Of a stretch of 15,613 nucleotides of DNA, positions 5,386 to 12,478 are shown piece by piece. Numbering within the stretch: the stretch's first letter is position 1; the number at the start of each line of letters is the position of its first letter. The position numbers and the translations under genes were made by a program. The stretch is from an uncultured euryarchaeote (lineage in GTDB: Archaea; Thermoplasmatota; Poseidoniia; Poseidoniales; Thalassarchaeaceae), in contig CALEIW010000108.1 in the NCBI GenBank assembly GCA_937876055.1, forward strand, positions 1 to 15,613. Reading direction: 5' to 3'. A model generated the notes under the pieces. That model saw only the letters and a program-made list of their open reading frames with translations, was not told where the DNA came from and did not search any database.

Positions 5386-8039
5386 CAGGCATCCCTCCTT
5401 CGACCGAACACGGTTATTCCAATACTCGCTAGACCAACCAGTAGCATGATTATCGTCACCGGTAAGGACATCGCAGAAATTGAACCAGTAGGTTCGATAT
5501 CTATGGAATTAGGGGCTTCAGAAGCATCAACACTAGCGGTGTTATCCATCTCAAAAAGCCACAAGACCTCGAGACCGCCAACCTCTGCGGTTACTGCATA
5601 ATAGAGGTTAGAAGCGACCGGAGCAGTCTCACTCCAAGATAACTCGGTGGTCTCTCCAACCGCTTCGAGGTTGGTGACTAATGCTTCTCCATTTGCACCA
5701 TGTCCTGAGGAGGTGAATGGACTGCTTGAACGATATATTCGGAAATTAGTTTCACCTTCTGTCCATTCCCAAGATAATTCCACCTCACTACCAGAAAGCG
5801 TCGCTGAAAGGCCATTCACCGTAGTCACATCTCCGAAGGTGATGTATGACACACTCGTACCAGTTTCTCCCATATCATCGACTACGGTTAGCATTACAGA
5901 ATGCGAACCGGCTCCCAACTGAACATTGACTATCTCGCCGGTTAAACTGACTCCATTTACATCCCACATGTGATGGATAATATCTCCATCTAAATCTGTT
6001 GACATTGAAGCATCGAGGGTGATAAATGCTCCAGCAATAGGTGGTTCAGGAGAGGTCGATATCATAGCGGTGGGTGGAACATTAGCAATTTCGATTTCTA
6101 CTTCTGAAATTGTCGATAACCCCCACGGGTCGCTTGCTGTAACAGTTGCAATCCACGTTTGTCCAGGTTCTAGCCTATCTGCAGGTATTGCTAGAGTATC
6201 TTCAAGATCGGGCACGGAGAAACCATTCCGTGCCCAAGAAACATGGAAAGAGACAGGTTCCCCATCTAGGTCTGTAGCCGAAGCATAAACCACCAACGAT
6301 TCTAGGGAGGTGGCAGGTAATGTTGGGAGAGAAGGCATTTCACTTAATTCTCCTGTAAATCCAGCATCACCATTTCCAAGATAGACCTGCATGTCACCCG
6401 GAGCTCCATTCTCAATCTGTCTTGAGGTGGTTTTCATCGAGGTTCCCAAGTCGTCTCCGTCACCAGGGACAACTTGCACAGACCAACTCTGATCTCTGAC
6501 AGTCTCAGAGGCTGGGATTTCAGTCATACCGTCGTATTCCCTTACCCATTCACCATCAACCCACCAACGAATTTGGCTATTCATTTCTGAATCTCCATCG
6601 GTGTCACTTTGTTCCCAAATGACACTGAGATTCATCGAGGTGGTTAATTTCCCAGAAGGTAACATCTCAATCGAAGTTACTTTTGGAGGGGTATTGAGAA
6701 TTATCAAATCCTCACTTTCAACCCAATCCGACCACAATAAGCCATCACTGACCCTTGCTTTGGCGGTCCAAGTTTCTCCCTTGGAAGTGGATTCAGATAG
6801 AACTGCAGTTAGATCGTTGTAAGCAGATACTTGGACACCGTCTCTAAACCAACGAATCTCTGTAGATTGAACTGTATCACCGTCTGGGTCAGTCCATCCT
6901 ACGTTAATCTGTAGCGCGTCATCAGTACGAGCATTACCAACCGGAGAGACGTAAACTGTGGCAATAGGGGGGTTATTCGATGAACCGATTACCACAACCC
7001 CTGTGTATACGATTTCACCAAACTCGTCACCATCATGAGGTTTGACAGAGGCTTCCCATTGATCTCCACTACGAATCATCAATGGAGAGACCCTATCCTC
7101 ATCATCTAATTCAGGTATTCTAGCCCCATCGAGATACCATCGAATCTCAGTCCCTTGTTGTGGTTCGCCATCTAGGTCGAAGTACTCGTAGTCCAATTCT
7201 AGTTCATCTATATCAATAGGATTCTCAGGAGTAAGTTCTAGATTCCTCGCTATTGGAAGTGTATTGTTTATTGTAACAGGTCCAATATTTACTGGATCTC
7301 CTTGGTCTGTACCGTCCTTTACAGTAACAGTGCAGGTCCACTCTTGGCCTTTGGCAAGCCAAGTCTGAGATACCGATGTTTGGTCATCTAGAGCCCCCAC
7401 ATTGTTTCCATCTACTTTCCAACGAATCTGAGTGCCTTGTTCGGAATCACCGTCTGCATCATAGTAGGTATAGTCAACTGCTAGACCCGTTCCACGTGTC
7501 GGATTAGTAGGGACAAAAGTCACCGATAGGGCCTCTGGAGGCGTGTTACTGCTTGAGGATGCCTCGCCTAATGTCCAACTTCCGGTACCCCAATCATCGC
7601 CGCTATTTGCCCCATTTCCATTTGCATACAAAACTGCGAGATTGAAGTCTACATTTCCTGTGCCTGCAGCAGGTGCAGTCCAATCAGCCGACCATGAACG
7701 AAGAGAATCGCTACTGTGAGTTAATTCGCCGTTTACCAACTGAACTTGAGACCCTAGGTTGGACCAACTACCAGCGCTTGCATCGAGGTTGAACCCTCCA
7801 TCTCCAGGGATATGTGGACCACCGTCCCAATTTAGGGAATAAGTTGCACCGGCTGTGTAACCTCCTGCTCCCCAAGGCAGACCACTTAGGCTTGGAGATA
7901 TAGTTGAGCTAGAACCATGACATGTACATCCACTTGTTGAGGAGCCCGTTTTTCCGTTGCTATTGGCGATAGCTACCTGACTTGATGAAATTAGCATCAT
8001 GAGTAATACAATTGCTAGCAATCGCCGGGTATGTCGCAT
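5385..8039 (-). CDS. Large surface protein: CxCH N-terminal domain, Ig-like repeats, PKD, FN3-like, C-terminal anchor
   Basis: An 884-residue type I surface protein and the first gene of a three-gene operon. It has a signal peptide (1-25), then SGCTCHGSS with C38, C40 and H41 (CxCH) in a domain to about 160 that resembles choice-of-anchor-V/Reeler domains. Four Ig-like repeats follow (about 165-262, 263-356, 357-449, 450-546) and a weaker fifth (547-656). Each is built around Asp-rich D-x-D-G-D/E, then (Q/E)IRW..DG and a late W followed by a DG turn; the Asp loops could bind calcium. A PKD domain (657-735, DASMSTDLDGD) and an FN3-like domain (about 740-835) lead to a membrane helix (853-879) and RRRDA inside. 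This architecture suggests a rigid stalk presenting the CxCH domain far from the cell. Ligand and reaction are unknown. A TATA-like box lies about 25 bases upstream. Confidence 0.82.
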   Translation of the reverse strand: MRHTRRLLAIVLLMMLISSSQVAIANSNGKTGSSTSGCTCHGSSSTISPSLSGLPWGAGGYTAGATYSLNWDGGPHIPGDGGFNLDASAGSWSNLGSQVQLVNGELTHSSDSLRSWSADWTAPAAGTGNVDFNLAVLYANGNGANSGDDWGTGSWTLGEASSSSNTPPEALSVTFVPTNPTRGTGLAVDYTYYDADGDSEQGTQIRWKVDGNNVGALDDQTSVSQTWLAKGQEWTCTVTVKDGTDQGDPVNIGPVTINNTLPIARNLELTPENPIDIDELELDYEYFDLDGEPQQGTEIRWYLDGARIPELDDEDRVSPLMIRSGDQWEASVKPHDGDEFGEIVYTGVVVIGSSNNPPIATVYVSPVGNARTDDALQINVGWTDPDGDTVQSTEIRWFRDGVQVSAYNDLTAVLSESTSKGETWTAKARVSDGLLWSDWVESEDLIILNTPPKVTSIEMLPSGKLTTSMNLSVIWEQSDTDGDSEMNSQIRWWVDGEWVREYDGMTEIPASETVRDQSWSVQVVPGDGDDLGTSMKTTSRQIENGAPGDMQVYLGNGDAGFTGELSEMPSLPTLPATSLESLVVYASATDLDGEPVSFHVSWARNGFSVPDLEDTLAIPADRLEPGQTWIATVTASDPWGLSTISEVEIEIANVPPTAMISTSPEPPIAGAFITLDASMSTDLDGDIIHHMWDVNGVSLTGEIVNVQLGAGSHSVMLTVVDDMGETGTSVSYITFGDVTTVNGLSATLSGSEVELSWEWTEGETNFRIYRSSSPFTSSGHGANGEALVTNLEAVGETTELSWSETAPVASNLYYAVTAEVGGLEVLWLFEMDNTASVDASEAPNSIDIEPTGSISAMSLPVTIIMLLVGLASIGITVFGRRRDA
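5394..5400 (-). promoter_or_regulatory. Shine-Dalgarno site for the CxxxCH surface protein
   Basis: AAGGAGG on the minus strand, eight bases before the ATG at 5385, lies inside the last codons of the 884-residue gene. It fixes the start and supports coupled translation. Confidence 0.6.
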
Positions 8040-8060
8040 AGACTATCGACATGAGACAGT

Positions 8061-8067
8061 GATAATA
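8061..8067 (-). promoter_or_regulatory. TATA-like box (TATTATC) of the surface operon
   Basis: On the minus strand TATTATC is centred about 25 bases before the ATG at 8039, consistent with a leaderless transcript for the three-gene operon. It lies in the divergent region shared with the fatty-acid oxidation gene. Confidence 0.35.
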
Positions 8068-8096
8068 GTTGATTGGGTGTAATTTTTGATTCAACG

Positions 8097-8125
8097 CCAC
8101 CGGTCCGAAGGACCGGAATCGGTGG
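8097..8125. repeat. Strong hairpin in the divergent intergenic region
   Basis: CCGGTCC (8100-8106), loop GAA, GGACCGG (8110-8116) form a perfect 7-base-pair GC-rich stem. The flanks offer a second, competing pairing, CCACCG (8097-8102) with CGGTGG (8120-8125). It lies 31 bases before the ATG of the dehydrogenase-hydratase gene and 58 bases upstream of the surface operon start. It may be an operator palindrome or a 5' leader structure; neither is shown. Confidence 0.55.
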
Positions 8126-8155
8126 ATTCATTGGTAGGTCTTTTCTCGCCCGGCC

Positions 8156-10222
8156 ATGCGACCTATCGGAAGTGTAGCAATCATCGGTGCTGGGAACATG
8201 GGCTCGGGAATCGCCCAGAAATCTGCCCAGGAGCAATTCGATGTACAGATGGTAGACCGAGAAGAACAATGGGTTGAACGCGGTCAATCGATTATTGCTA
8301 ATTTTCTTGATGAAGCGATTGAAAGACGAATCTTCCGCGAGACTGAGGCAGAGGAAATCAAAGCTAGAATCACTGGTGTTGTTGGAACCGAAAACGTCGC
8401 CAAAGATACCGATCTTGTTATCGAGGCTGTTTTCGAAGACTTCGATATCAAAACCGCTGTGTTCGCGACCCTCGATGAGGTATGCGACGAACACACAGTT
8501 CTCGCTTCGAACACCTCCTCTTTGAGCGTCAATGCTCTTGCCAAAGCGACTGGTAGACCAGATCGCTTCGTTGGTTTGCATTTCTTTTACCATCCTGCAA
8601 AAAATAGGCTAATCGAAATAATCCCTGCTGAGACTACCTCCAAGCAATCCCTAGACGCAGTAGAACAATATTGCAAAACAATGGGTAAGGTCGTAATCAT
8701 CTGTAAGGATCGACCTGGTTTCGTTGTAAACCGCTTCTTTGTTCCCTGGCTAAACGAAGCCTGTTTGTTATTACAAGAAGGAGTTGCCAGCGCTGCGGCA
8801 ATCGATGCGGTTGCAGAAAAGGCATTCCGAATAGGAATGGGACCATTTGCCCTAATGAATTTGACAGGACCTCCTATCGCATTGCATTCTACCGATTACT
8901 TAGCCGAGCAATTGCATTGCCCCCGATATACAGGTGCTGCTAATCTTAGGAAGATGGTCGAAGATGGTGAAATGTGGGATATTGGTGAAGATACCCAATG
9001 TAGTGATGAGGCGGCTGAGATTATTCGCCAGCGATTAATGGGGCAGGTATTCTCAGTATCAGCCCAGATTGTCGAGGAAGATATCTGTTCTATGGAAGAT
9101 GTCGATCGTGGGGCCAAAGTAGGACTACGTTGGGCTCTAGGACCTTTCGAAATAGCAAACCGAATCGGGATTTCAGAAGCGGTGTCAATGGCTCAATCCT
9201 ACGCAGATTTGGCGGAATTCGAGTTGCCCAATTGGTTTGCTGACTTGGCTGAACCTCTGGAATTCAATTATGTCGACACTCATGTTGATGGCGAAGTTGC
9301 AACTGTTAGAATCAATAGACCAGAAGCAATGAATGCCCTCAATGAAGTTGTTGTCAATCAGTTAGGTACGGCACTAGATTCTCTCAACTCTCGTGAGGAT
9401 ATCAAAACAATAGTGCTTGATGGAGCGGGAAAAGCATTCGTGGCGGGAGCCGATGTCAAATTCTTTGTCGATAAGATTCAGGCTGATTCATTTTCAGATA
9501 TTTACGAATTCACAGCCCGCGGTCATGAAGTGCTGAACAAATTAGAAAGTTCAGACAAAACAACAATTGCTCTAACTACGGGATTAGCCCTTGGAGGGGG
9601 ATTGGAATTAGCCCTCGCCTGTGATTATCGAATCGGAACAAGGAGAACACAATTTAGATTCCCAGAAACTAGTATCGGAATCTATCCTGGACTGGGAGGT
9701 ACCCAACGCACTCCTCGAATTTGTGGAATTGAGGCGGCTAGATTCGCCGTTCTTGCTGGAAATTTCCTTGACGCTGGTAGTGCAGCCTCACTTGGCCTTC
9801 TCACTCATCTAGTAGATCCAAGCGAGGTTGAACAAACCGTGTCGGGGATTTCAGATTCTGGTAAACCAAGCAACAAGTATCCTGCAAGGCCTGCTGATAG
9901 TTCCCATCCAGCCGCTGCATTCGCCCTTGAATTCTACAATGATGCAAACATGGATTCTCTAGCGGCTGGTAATTGTCCAGAAGGTTTTGATCCTGAAGAC
10001 AAGATGGTATCACGCCAACTGAAATCACTGAGTAGAACTGCGCCAATCGCCTTTTCAATGGCTAGTGATTTACTCAATGATGCGGTTCTTACTGAGGATA
10101 ATCTCCAGCAAGGTCTGGCCTTGGAACTAGAGCGACTTGAAGATATATTCGCTAGCTCTGATGCACTCGAGGGTCTAAGTGCACTTATCCAGGGGCGTAG
10201 ACCGAATTACACTAACAACTAA
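8156..10222 (+). CDS. Bifunctional 3-hydroxyacyl-CoA dehydrogenase / enoyl-CoA hydratase
   Basis: A 688-residue fusion catalysing two consecutive beta-oxidation steps: hydration of enoyl-CoA and NAD-dependent oxidation of 3-hydroxyacyl-CoA. The dehydrogenase is N-terminal. The nucleotide-binding loop is GAGNMGSGIAQ (residues 11-21), and HFFYHPAKNRLIEI carries the catalytic pair H142 and E154, spaced 12 as in known enzymes. Its helical domain extends to about 360. The hydratase is at about 372-555, with the oxyanion-hole segment KAFVAGADVKFF (426-437) and both catalytic glutamates, E484 in GGGLELALACD and E504 in FPETSIGIYPGLGGTQR, spaced 20 as in rat crotonase. The rest is a helical tail. Dehydrogenase-first order is that of archaeal fusions (for example in Sulfolobales and haloarchaea), the reverse of bacterial FadB. 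No thiolase or acyl-CoA dehydrogenase is adjacent. ATG 8156 lies just before the Rossmann strand. Confidence 0.93.
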   Translation: MRPIGSVAIIGAGNMGSGIAQKSAQEQFDVQMVDREEQWVERGQSIIANFLDEAIERRIFRETEAEEIKARITGVVGTENVAKDTDLVIEAVFEDFDIKTAVFATLDEVCDEHTVLASNTSSLSVNALAKATGRPDRFVGLHFFYHPAKNRLIEIIPAETTSKQSLDAVEQYCKTMGKVVIICKDRPGFVVNRFFVPWLNEACLLLQEGVASAAAIDAVAEKAFRIGMGPFALMNLTGPPIALHSTDYLAEQLHCPRYTGAANLRKMVEDGEMWDIGEDTQCSDEAAEIIRQRLMGQVFSVSAQIVEEDICSMEDVDRGAKVGLRWALGPFEIANRIGISEAVSMAQSYADLAEFELPNWFADLAEPLEFNYVDTHVDGEVATVRINRPEAMNALNEVVVNQLGTALDSLNSREDIKTIVLDGAGKAFVAGADVKFFVDKIQADSFSDIYEFTARGHEVLNKLESSDKTTIALTTGLALGGGLELALACDYRIGTRRTQFRFPETSIGIYPGLGGTQRTPRICGIEAARFAVLAGNFLDAGSAASLGLLTHLVDPSEVEQTVSGISDSGKPSNKYPARPADSSHPAAAFALEFYNDANMDSLAAGNCPEGFDPEDKMVSRQLKSLSRTAPIAFSMASDLLNDAVLTEDNLQQGLALELERLEDIFASSDALEGLSALIQGRRPNYTNN

Positions 10223-10226
10223 TTTT

Positions 10227-10313
10227 CTACAATGTAGAATAACGGGACCAAGAAGGCGCCTTTACGGCCGCCATCCCACGAATTAGTTGCTCTTTTACTT
10301 GATTCCAACTCAA
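10227..10313 (-). CDS. Candidate 28-residue microprotein (basic), possibly coupled or a gene remnant
   Basis: A tiny frame starting TTG at 10313 and stopping at TAG 10227, four bases beyond the stop of the convergent fatty-acid gene. The start overlaps the TGA of the preceding tiny frame as TTGA, the same arrangement used by the glycosyltransferase pair. A good Shine-Dalgarno sequence, GAGGTGATC (10324-10316), precedes it. The peptide reads SWNQVKEQLIRG after the start, then MAAVKAPSWSRYSTL. It is net basic with two tryptophans. It may instead be the C-terminal end of a decayed longer gene. No family is recognised. Confidence 0.3.
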   Translation of the reverse strand: MSWNQVKEQLIRGMAAVKAPSWSRYSTL

Positions 10314-10378
10314 GAGATCACCTCATCATTCCAGTTTTCCATTATCTCATCAACCCAGTTCTCTAACCATTTATCCAT
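10310..10378 (-). CDS. Candidate 22-residue microprotein (acidic, Trp-rich), possibly a gene remnant
   Basis: A tiny frame from ATG 10378 to TGA 10310. The peptide begins MDKWLENWVDEIMENW; it is strongly acidic with three tryptophans at spacings that could form an amphipathic helix. GGAG (10390-10387) lies eight bases before the ATG. In the same frame just upstream, past a TAA at 10404-10402, the sequence reads RYFVGCENCTEMQ. This is a CxxC-containing stretch with no start of its own because TAG lies immediately before it. That makes a broken small zinc-ribbon-type gene as likely as a real microprotein. Confidence 0.3.
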   Translation of the reverse strand: MDKWLENWVDEIMENWNDEVIS

Positions 10379-10482
10379 TTCCTCATCTCCGGTGTATTAT
10401 TGCATCTCGGTGCAGTTTTCACACCCAACGAAATAGCGCTCCTATATGAATCGGATAGAGTACGTGGTTGCACTTAGGTGCA

Positions 10483-10490
10483 TTTTATAC
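10483..10490 (+). promoter_or_regulatory. TATA box of the HxlR-type regulator gene, usable on both strands
   Basis: The plus strand reads TTTTATAC, a good match to the archaeal TATA box, about 34 bases before ATG 10521. It predicts a leader of only a few bases, or initiation at the in-frame TTG 10515. The minus strand reads GTATAAAA, so the element could also drive the tiny frames leftward. Confidence 0.55.
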
Positions 10491-10520
10491 ACTAGATACA
10501 TAGTGCGTAACCTGTTGTAC

Positions 10521-10973
10521 ATGAGTCGCAAGCCGGTCACCCTATCAGAGAAGGACTTCAATCACGTTCAGAAGTCCATCGTTGAAGTTCAAAGAAGGGG
10601 TCGAAGTATCAGAAAGATATTCGCCGCATATTATGATGAAGACGTGGATATCGATTGGGAAGTCGATGCGGCAGTTGATTCCTTTGAGATGTTCTCATCT
10701 CGTTGGACAATAGAAATTCTTGCCGCATTATACATCGCCGGAGATCGTCGATTCAATGAATTGAGAACGCTTCTAAGGGGAATTTCATCTCGTACCCTTT
10801 CTGATAAATTAACAACCTGTCAGGAACATGGTCTCGTCGAGAGAGTTGTGGATGAAGGTCCACCTATTCGGGTCACATACCGATTAACCACTCATGGCAG
10901 AACCTGTGGCCGCCTTCTTGGCCCGTTGGTCGCTTACATGAAGACTCACAAAGAATTGATTGAATCTGAATAA
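10521..10973 (+). CDS. HxlR-type winged-helix transcriptional regulator
   Basis: A 150-residue DNA-binding protein. After a basic N-terminal helix (1-45), residues 52-145 follow the HxlR/DUF24 pattern: SSRWTIEILAALYIAGDRRF (59-78), NELRTLLRGISSRTLSDKL (79-97, helix-turn-helix), ENGLV-type turn as EHGLVERVVDEGPPIRVTYRL (wing), then LTTHGR and a C-terminal helix. HxlR proteins act as dimers and often sense thiol or aldehyde stress through a cysteine near the N-terminus. That cysteine is absent here; C100 and C129 are the only ones. The frame is open back to ATG 10446, but the TATA box at 10483-10490 makes ATG 10521 the better start. The gene begins a run of three regulators; its target is unknown and may be itself or the divergent small frames. 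Confidence 0.85.
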   Translation: MSRKPVTLSEKDFNHVQKSIVEVQRRGRSIRKIFAAYYDEDVDIDWEVDAAVDSFEMFSSRWTIEILAALYIAGDRRFNELRTLLRGISSRTLSDKLTTCQEHGLVERVVDEGPPIRVTYRLTTHGRTCGRLLGPLVAYMKTHKELIESE

Positions 10974-11071
10974 TCGTTTATTCAGGGAACTTCACCCAGC
11001 CTTAGAAATACGATGCATGTTTGATTCATACAGCCGCATCCTTCAAAGGGTGAACGATATGGTTTTGGATT

Positions 11072-11725
11072 ATGGCGTTGATAGAACAGTGGCGCAGTAA
11101 GCGTTCTATCGTCGTTGACGGGCTCGTCGCATTGGCAGGAGGGGCTTTTGGCCTTGGAACACTACTTCCTGGATTGGTTCCTCCTGCAGCCCAAGGCACA
11201 CTTTCAGCACCAAGAGAGAATTGGGAAAACCCTGTTCGAGCTCGAATAATGTCGACTTTGAATCGCTCTCCGGGAATTCATTTTCGAGAGTTACAGCGAA
11301 GGCTGGATGCAGCAAATGGAACTCTACGACATCATCTAGATGTTCTGGTTGCAGAAAAATCGGTTACTACAATGTCAGTAAATGGACGAACCTGTTACTA
11401 CGCTGGAGCACCCGCACAGGTTGAGATTCTAATTGGTACTGGAGTTACTGATGATGCAAGGGCTGCTTCTATGCTCCCTGTTGGACTATCGCAGTTGCAA
11501 CAGGCAGTTGTAGCCCGTCTGACTCGATCTGATTCACCTCACTCGCAAGCCGCACTTGCTAGGGACCTAGGTAGGTCACGTTCAGCGGTTCACTCAGCAT
11601 TAGGGGTGCTCAGAACTAGAGGTATAGTTGCTGAGGGTGAATTGCGATTAGCAGACCACCTCAGCGGTCTGAAAACTTCCAAATTGGAGTACAACTGGTT
11701 AGATCTTCGTGCCGAAATGGCGTAG
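11072..11725 (+). CDS. Tandem winged-helix regulator with a hydrophobic N-terminal segment
   Basis: A 217-residue protein with two winged-helix domains. The first (about 53-112) reads NPVRARIMSTLNRSPGIHF, then the recognition helix AANGTLRHHLDVLVAEKSV (80-98) and wing GRTCYYAG, in the style of ArsR/MarR regulators common in archaea. The second (about 140-195) has QAALARDLGRSRSAVHSALG. Before them residues 12-38 (RSIVVDGLVALAGGAFGLGT onward) are almost entirely small or hydrophobic residues, enough for a membrane segment. A membrane-tethered transcription factor is therefore possible. One transmembrane pass would place the basic N-terminus outside, against the positive-inside rule, so peripheral or re-entrant attachment is an alternative. 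ATG 11072 is the only start after the in-frame TGA at 11051-11053. The next gene follows within about 30 bases. Confidence 0.78.
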   Translation: MALIEQWRSKRSIVVDGLVALAGGAFGLGTLLPGLVPPAAQGTLSAPRENWENPVRARIMSTLNRSPGIHFRELQRRLDAANGTLRHHLDVLVAEKSVTTMSVNGRTCYYAGAPAQVEILIGTGVTDDARAASMLPVGLSQLQQAVVARLTRSDSPHSQAALARDLGRSRSAVHSALGVLRTRGIVAEGELRLADHLSGLKTSKLEYNWLDLRAEMA

Positions 11726-11731
11726 TTATAT
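11726..11731 (+). promoter_or_regulatory. TATA-like box (TTATAT) of the two-helix membrane protein
   Basis: TTATAT, starting one base after the stop of the preceding gene, is centred about 28 bases before ATG 11757. It supports a separate leaderless transcript and decides for ATG 11757 over the in-frame GTG 11709, which lies inside the upstream gene. Confidence 0.5.
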
Positions 11732-11756
11732 CAGCCTAAGCCGTTTGCCTGTGGCT

Positions 11757-12395
11757 ATGAATACTGGTACAAAATTAATGCTAGGTCTCGGAGCAATTGG
11801 AATAGTCGTCGGAATTTTGGTAATGGTTCTAGGCGCAGGTTCCATTGGCGATGCTGGAGAATGGAGACCTACTGATGATGTATATTTGGAAAACAGCCAA
11901 GGTGAAACAGTCAGTTTTATTCACATTGAAGACGGAAATGGAGACTCTATTGCAGTTTTCGTATCTGATAATGTTAGATGTGATGATTTTACGCTCGAAA
12001 TACAAGGCGGTGAAGCATTTTGGAAAGCAGAAACATGTGTCGATGTAGAAGGTAGATCCTTGCCTATTGGGTATGGAGATGACCCCGAAGGATGGTTGCA
12101 TCTTGGCACCATTGAAGAAGTTGAAGATGGTGTTGAGTATACAATTACAACCAGTCACGACGTTGTTTTAGTAGGATGGGAAGATATTGAAGAAGTGATT
12201 GGAGACTTTTTAGGAGGTCTTGCTGCAATATGTGGAGGGCCAACTTTCCTATGTTGCGGGTTACTTTTCCTGGTAATTGGTGGGATTATGGCAGTAACCT
12301 CAGGTGGAACTAAAACTCAAACACAGATCGAAATCACTCCCTCAGTCGAAGTTGATTCTCAAAATAATGAATTAGAAGACGGGTATGAAAGATGA
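11757..12395 (+). CDS. Two-helix membrane protein with an extracytoplasmic domain, unknown family
   Basis: A 212-residue protein I do not recognise. Membrane helix 1 (about residues 7-28) leads into GAGSIGDAGEWR. An acidic, beta-rich outward domain (about 36-148) has two cysteines, C75 and C94, placed to form a disulfide. Helix 2 (about 150-181) is rich in glycine and contains C159, C166 and C167. A hydrophilic cytoplasmic tail (182-212) ends it. Both termini are therefore probably cytoplasmic. The motif just after helix 1 closely matches the one after the helix of the acidic protein at 2859-3683. It sits between two winged-helix regulators, so a sensor role for the outward domain is conceivable; that is inference. 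A-plus-T content looks higher than in its neighbours by eye. Confidence 0.75.
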   Translation: MNTGTKLMLGLGAIGIVVGILVMVLGAGSIGDAGEWRPTDDVYLENSQGETVSFIHIEDGNGDSIAVFVSDNVRCDDFTLEIQGGEAFWKAETCVDVEGRSLPIGYGDDPEGWLHLGTIEEVEDGVEYTITTSHDVVLVGWEDIEEVIGDFLGGLAAICGGPTFLCCGLLFLVIGGIMAVTSGGTKTQTQIEITPSVEVDSQNNELEDGYER

Positions 12396-12478
12396 GAAAA
12401 AATGGTATGATGAGGATTCCTCGTAATCGTCAAACCATCTCTGATTGAGTATTCTAGGTCGCGTTTGAAACAGAATCC

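Larger units (their letters stand above)
10223..10520. other. Region of about 300 bases between the oxidation gene and the HxlR gene
   Basis: No confident gene lies here. The left two thirds hold the two tiny minus-strand frames described separately; the right third holds the promoter of the HxlR-type gene. Apart from the Shine-Dalgarno-like sequences and the TATA element I see no RNA gene, terminator hairpin or mobile-element end. Confidence 0.5.

Noticed and set aside
8015..8593. A 192-codon open frame on the minus strand
   Set aside because: It lies antisense to the N-terminal dehydrogenase domain, whose motifs are unmistakable, and overlaps the start of the surface operon. Its translation shows no domain.
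10991..11054. TTCACCC (10991-10997) and GGGTGAA (11048-11054) as an inverted repeat before the tandem winged-helix gene
   Set aside because: Seven bases at 50-base spacing is weak and could be chance; no further symmetry extends it.
11059..11100. A 13-codon frame (MVLDYGVDRTVAQ) overlapping the start of the tandem winged-helix gene
   Set aside because: A possible upstream frame, but so short that chance explains it. Only a loose TATA-like TTCATACA supports a transcript start there.
11709..11756. Longer start (GTG 11709) for the two-helix membrane protein
   Set aside because: It would overlap the upstream regulator gene, and the TATA-like element at 11726-11731 fits ATG 11757.
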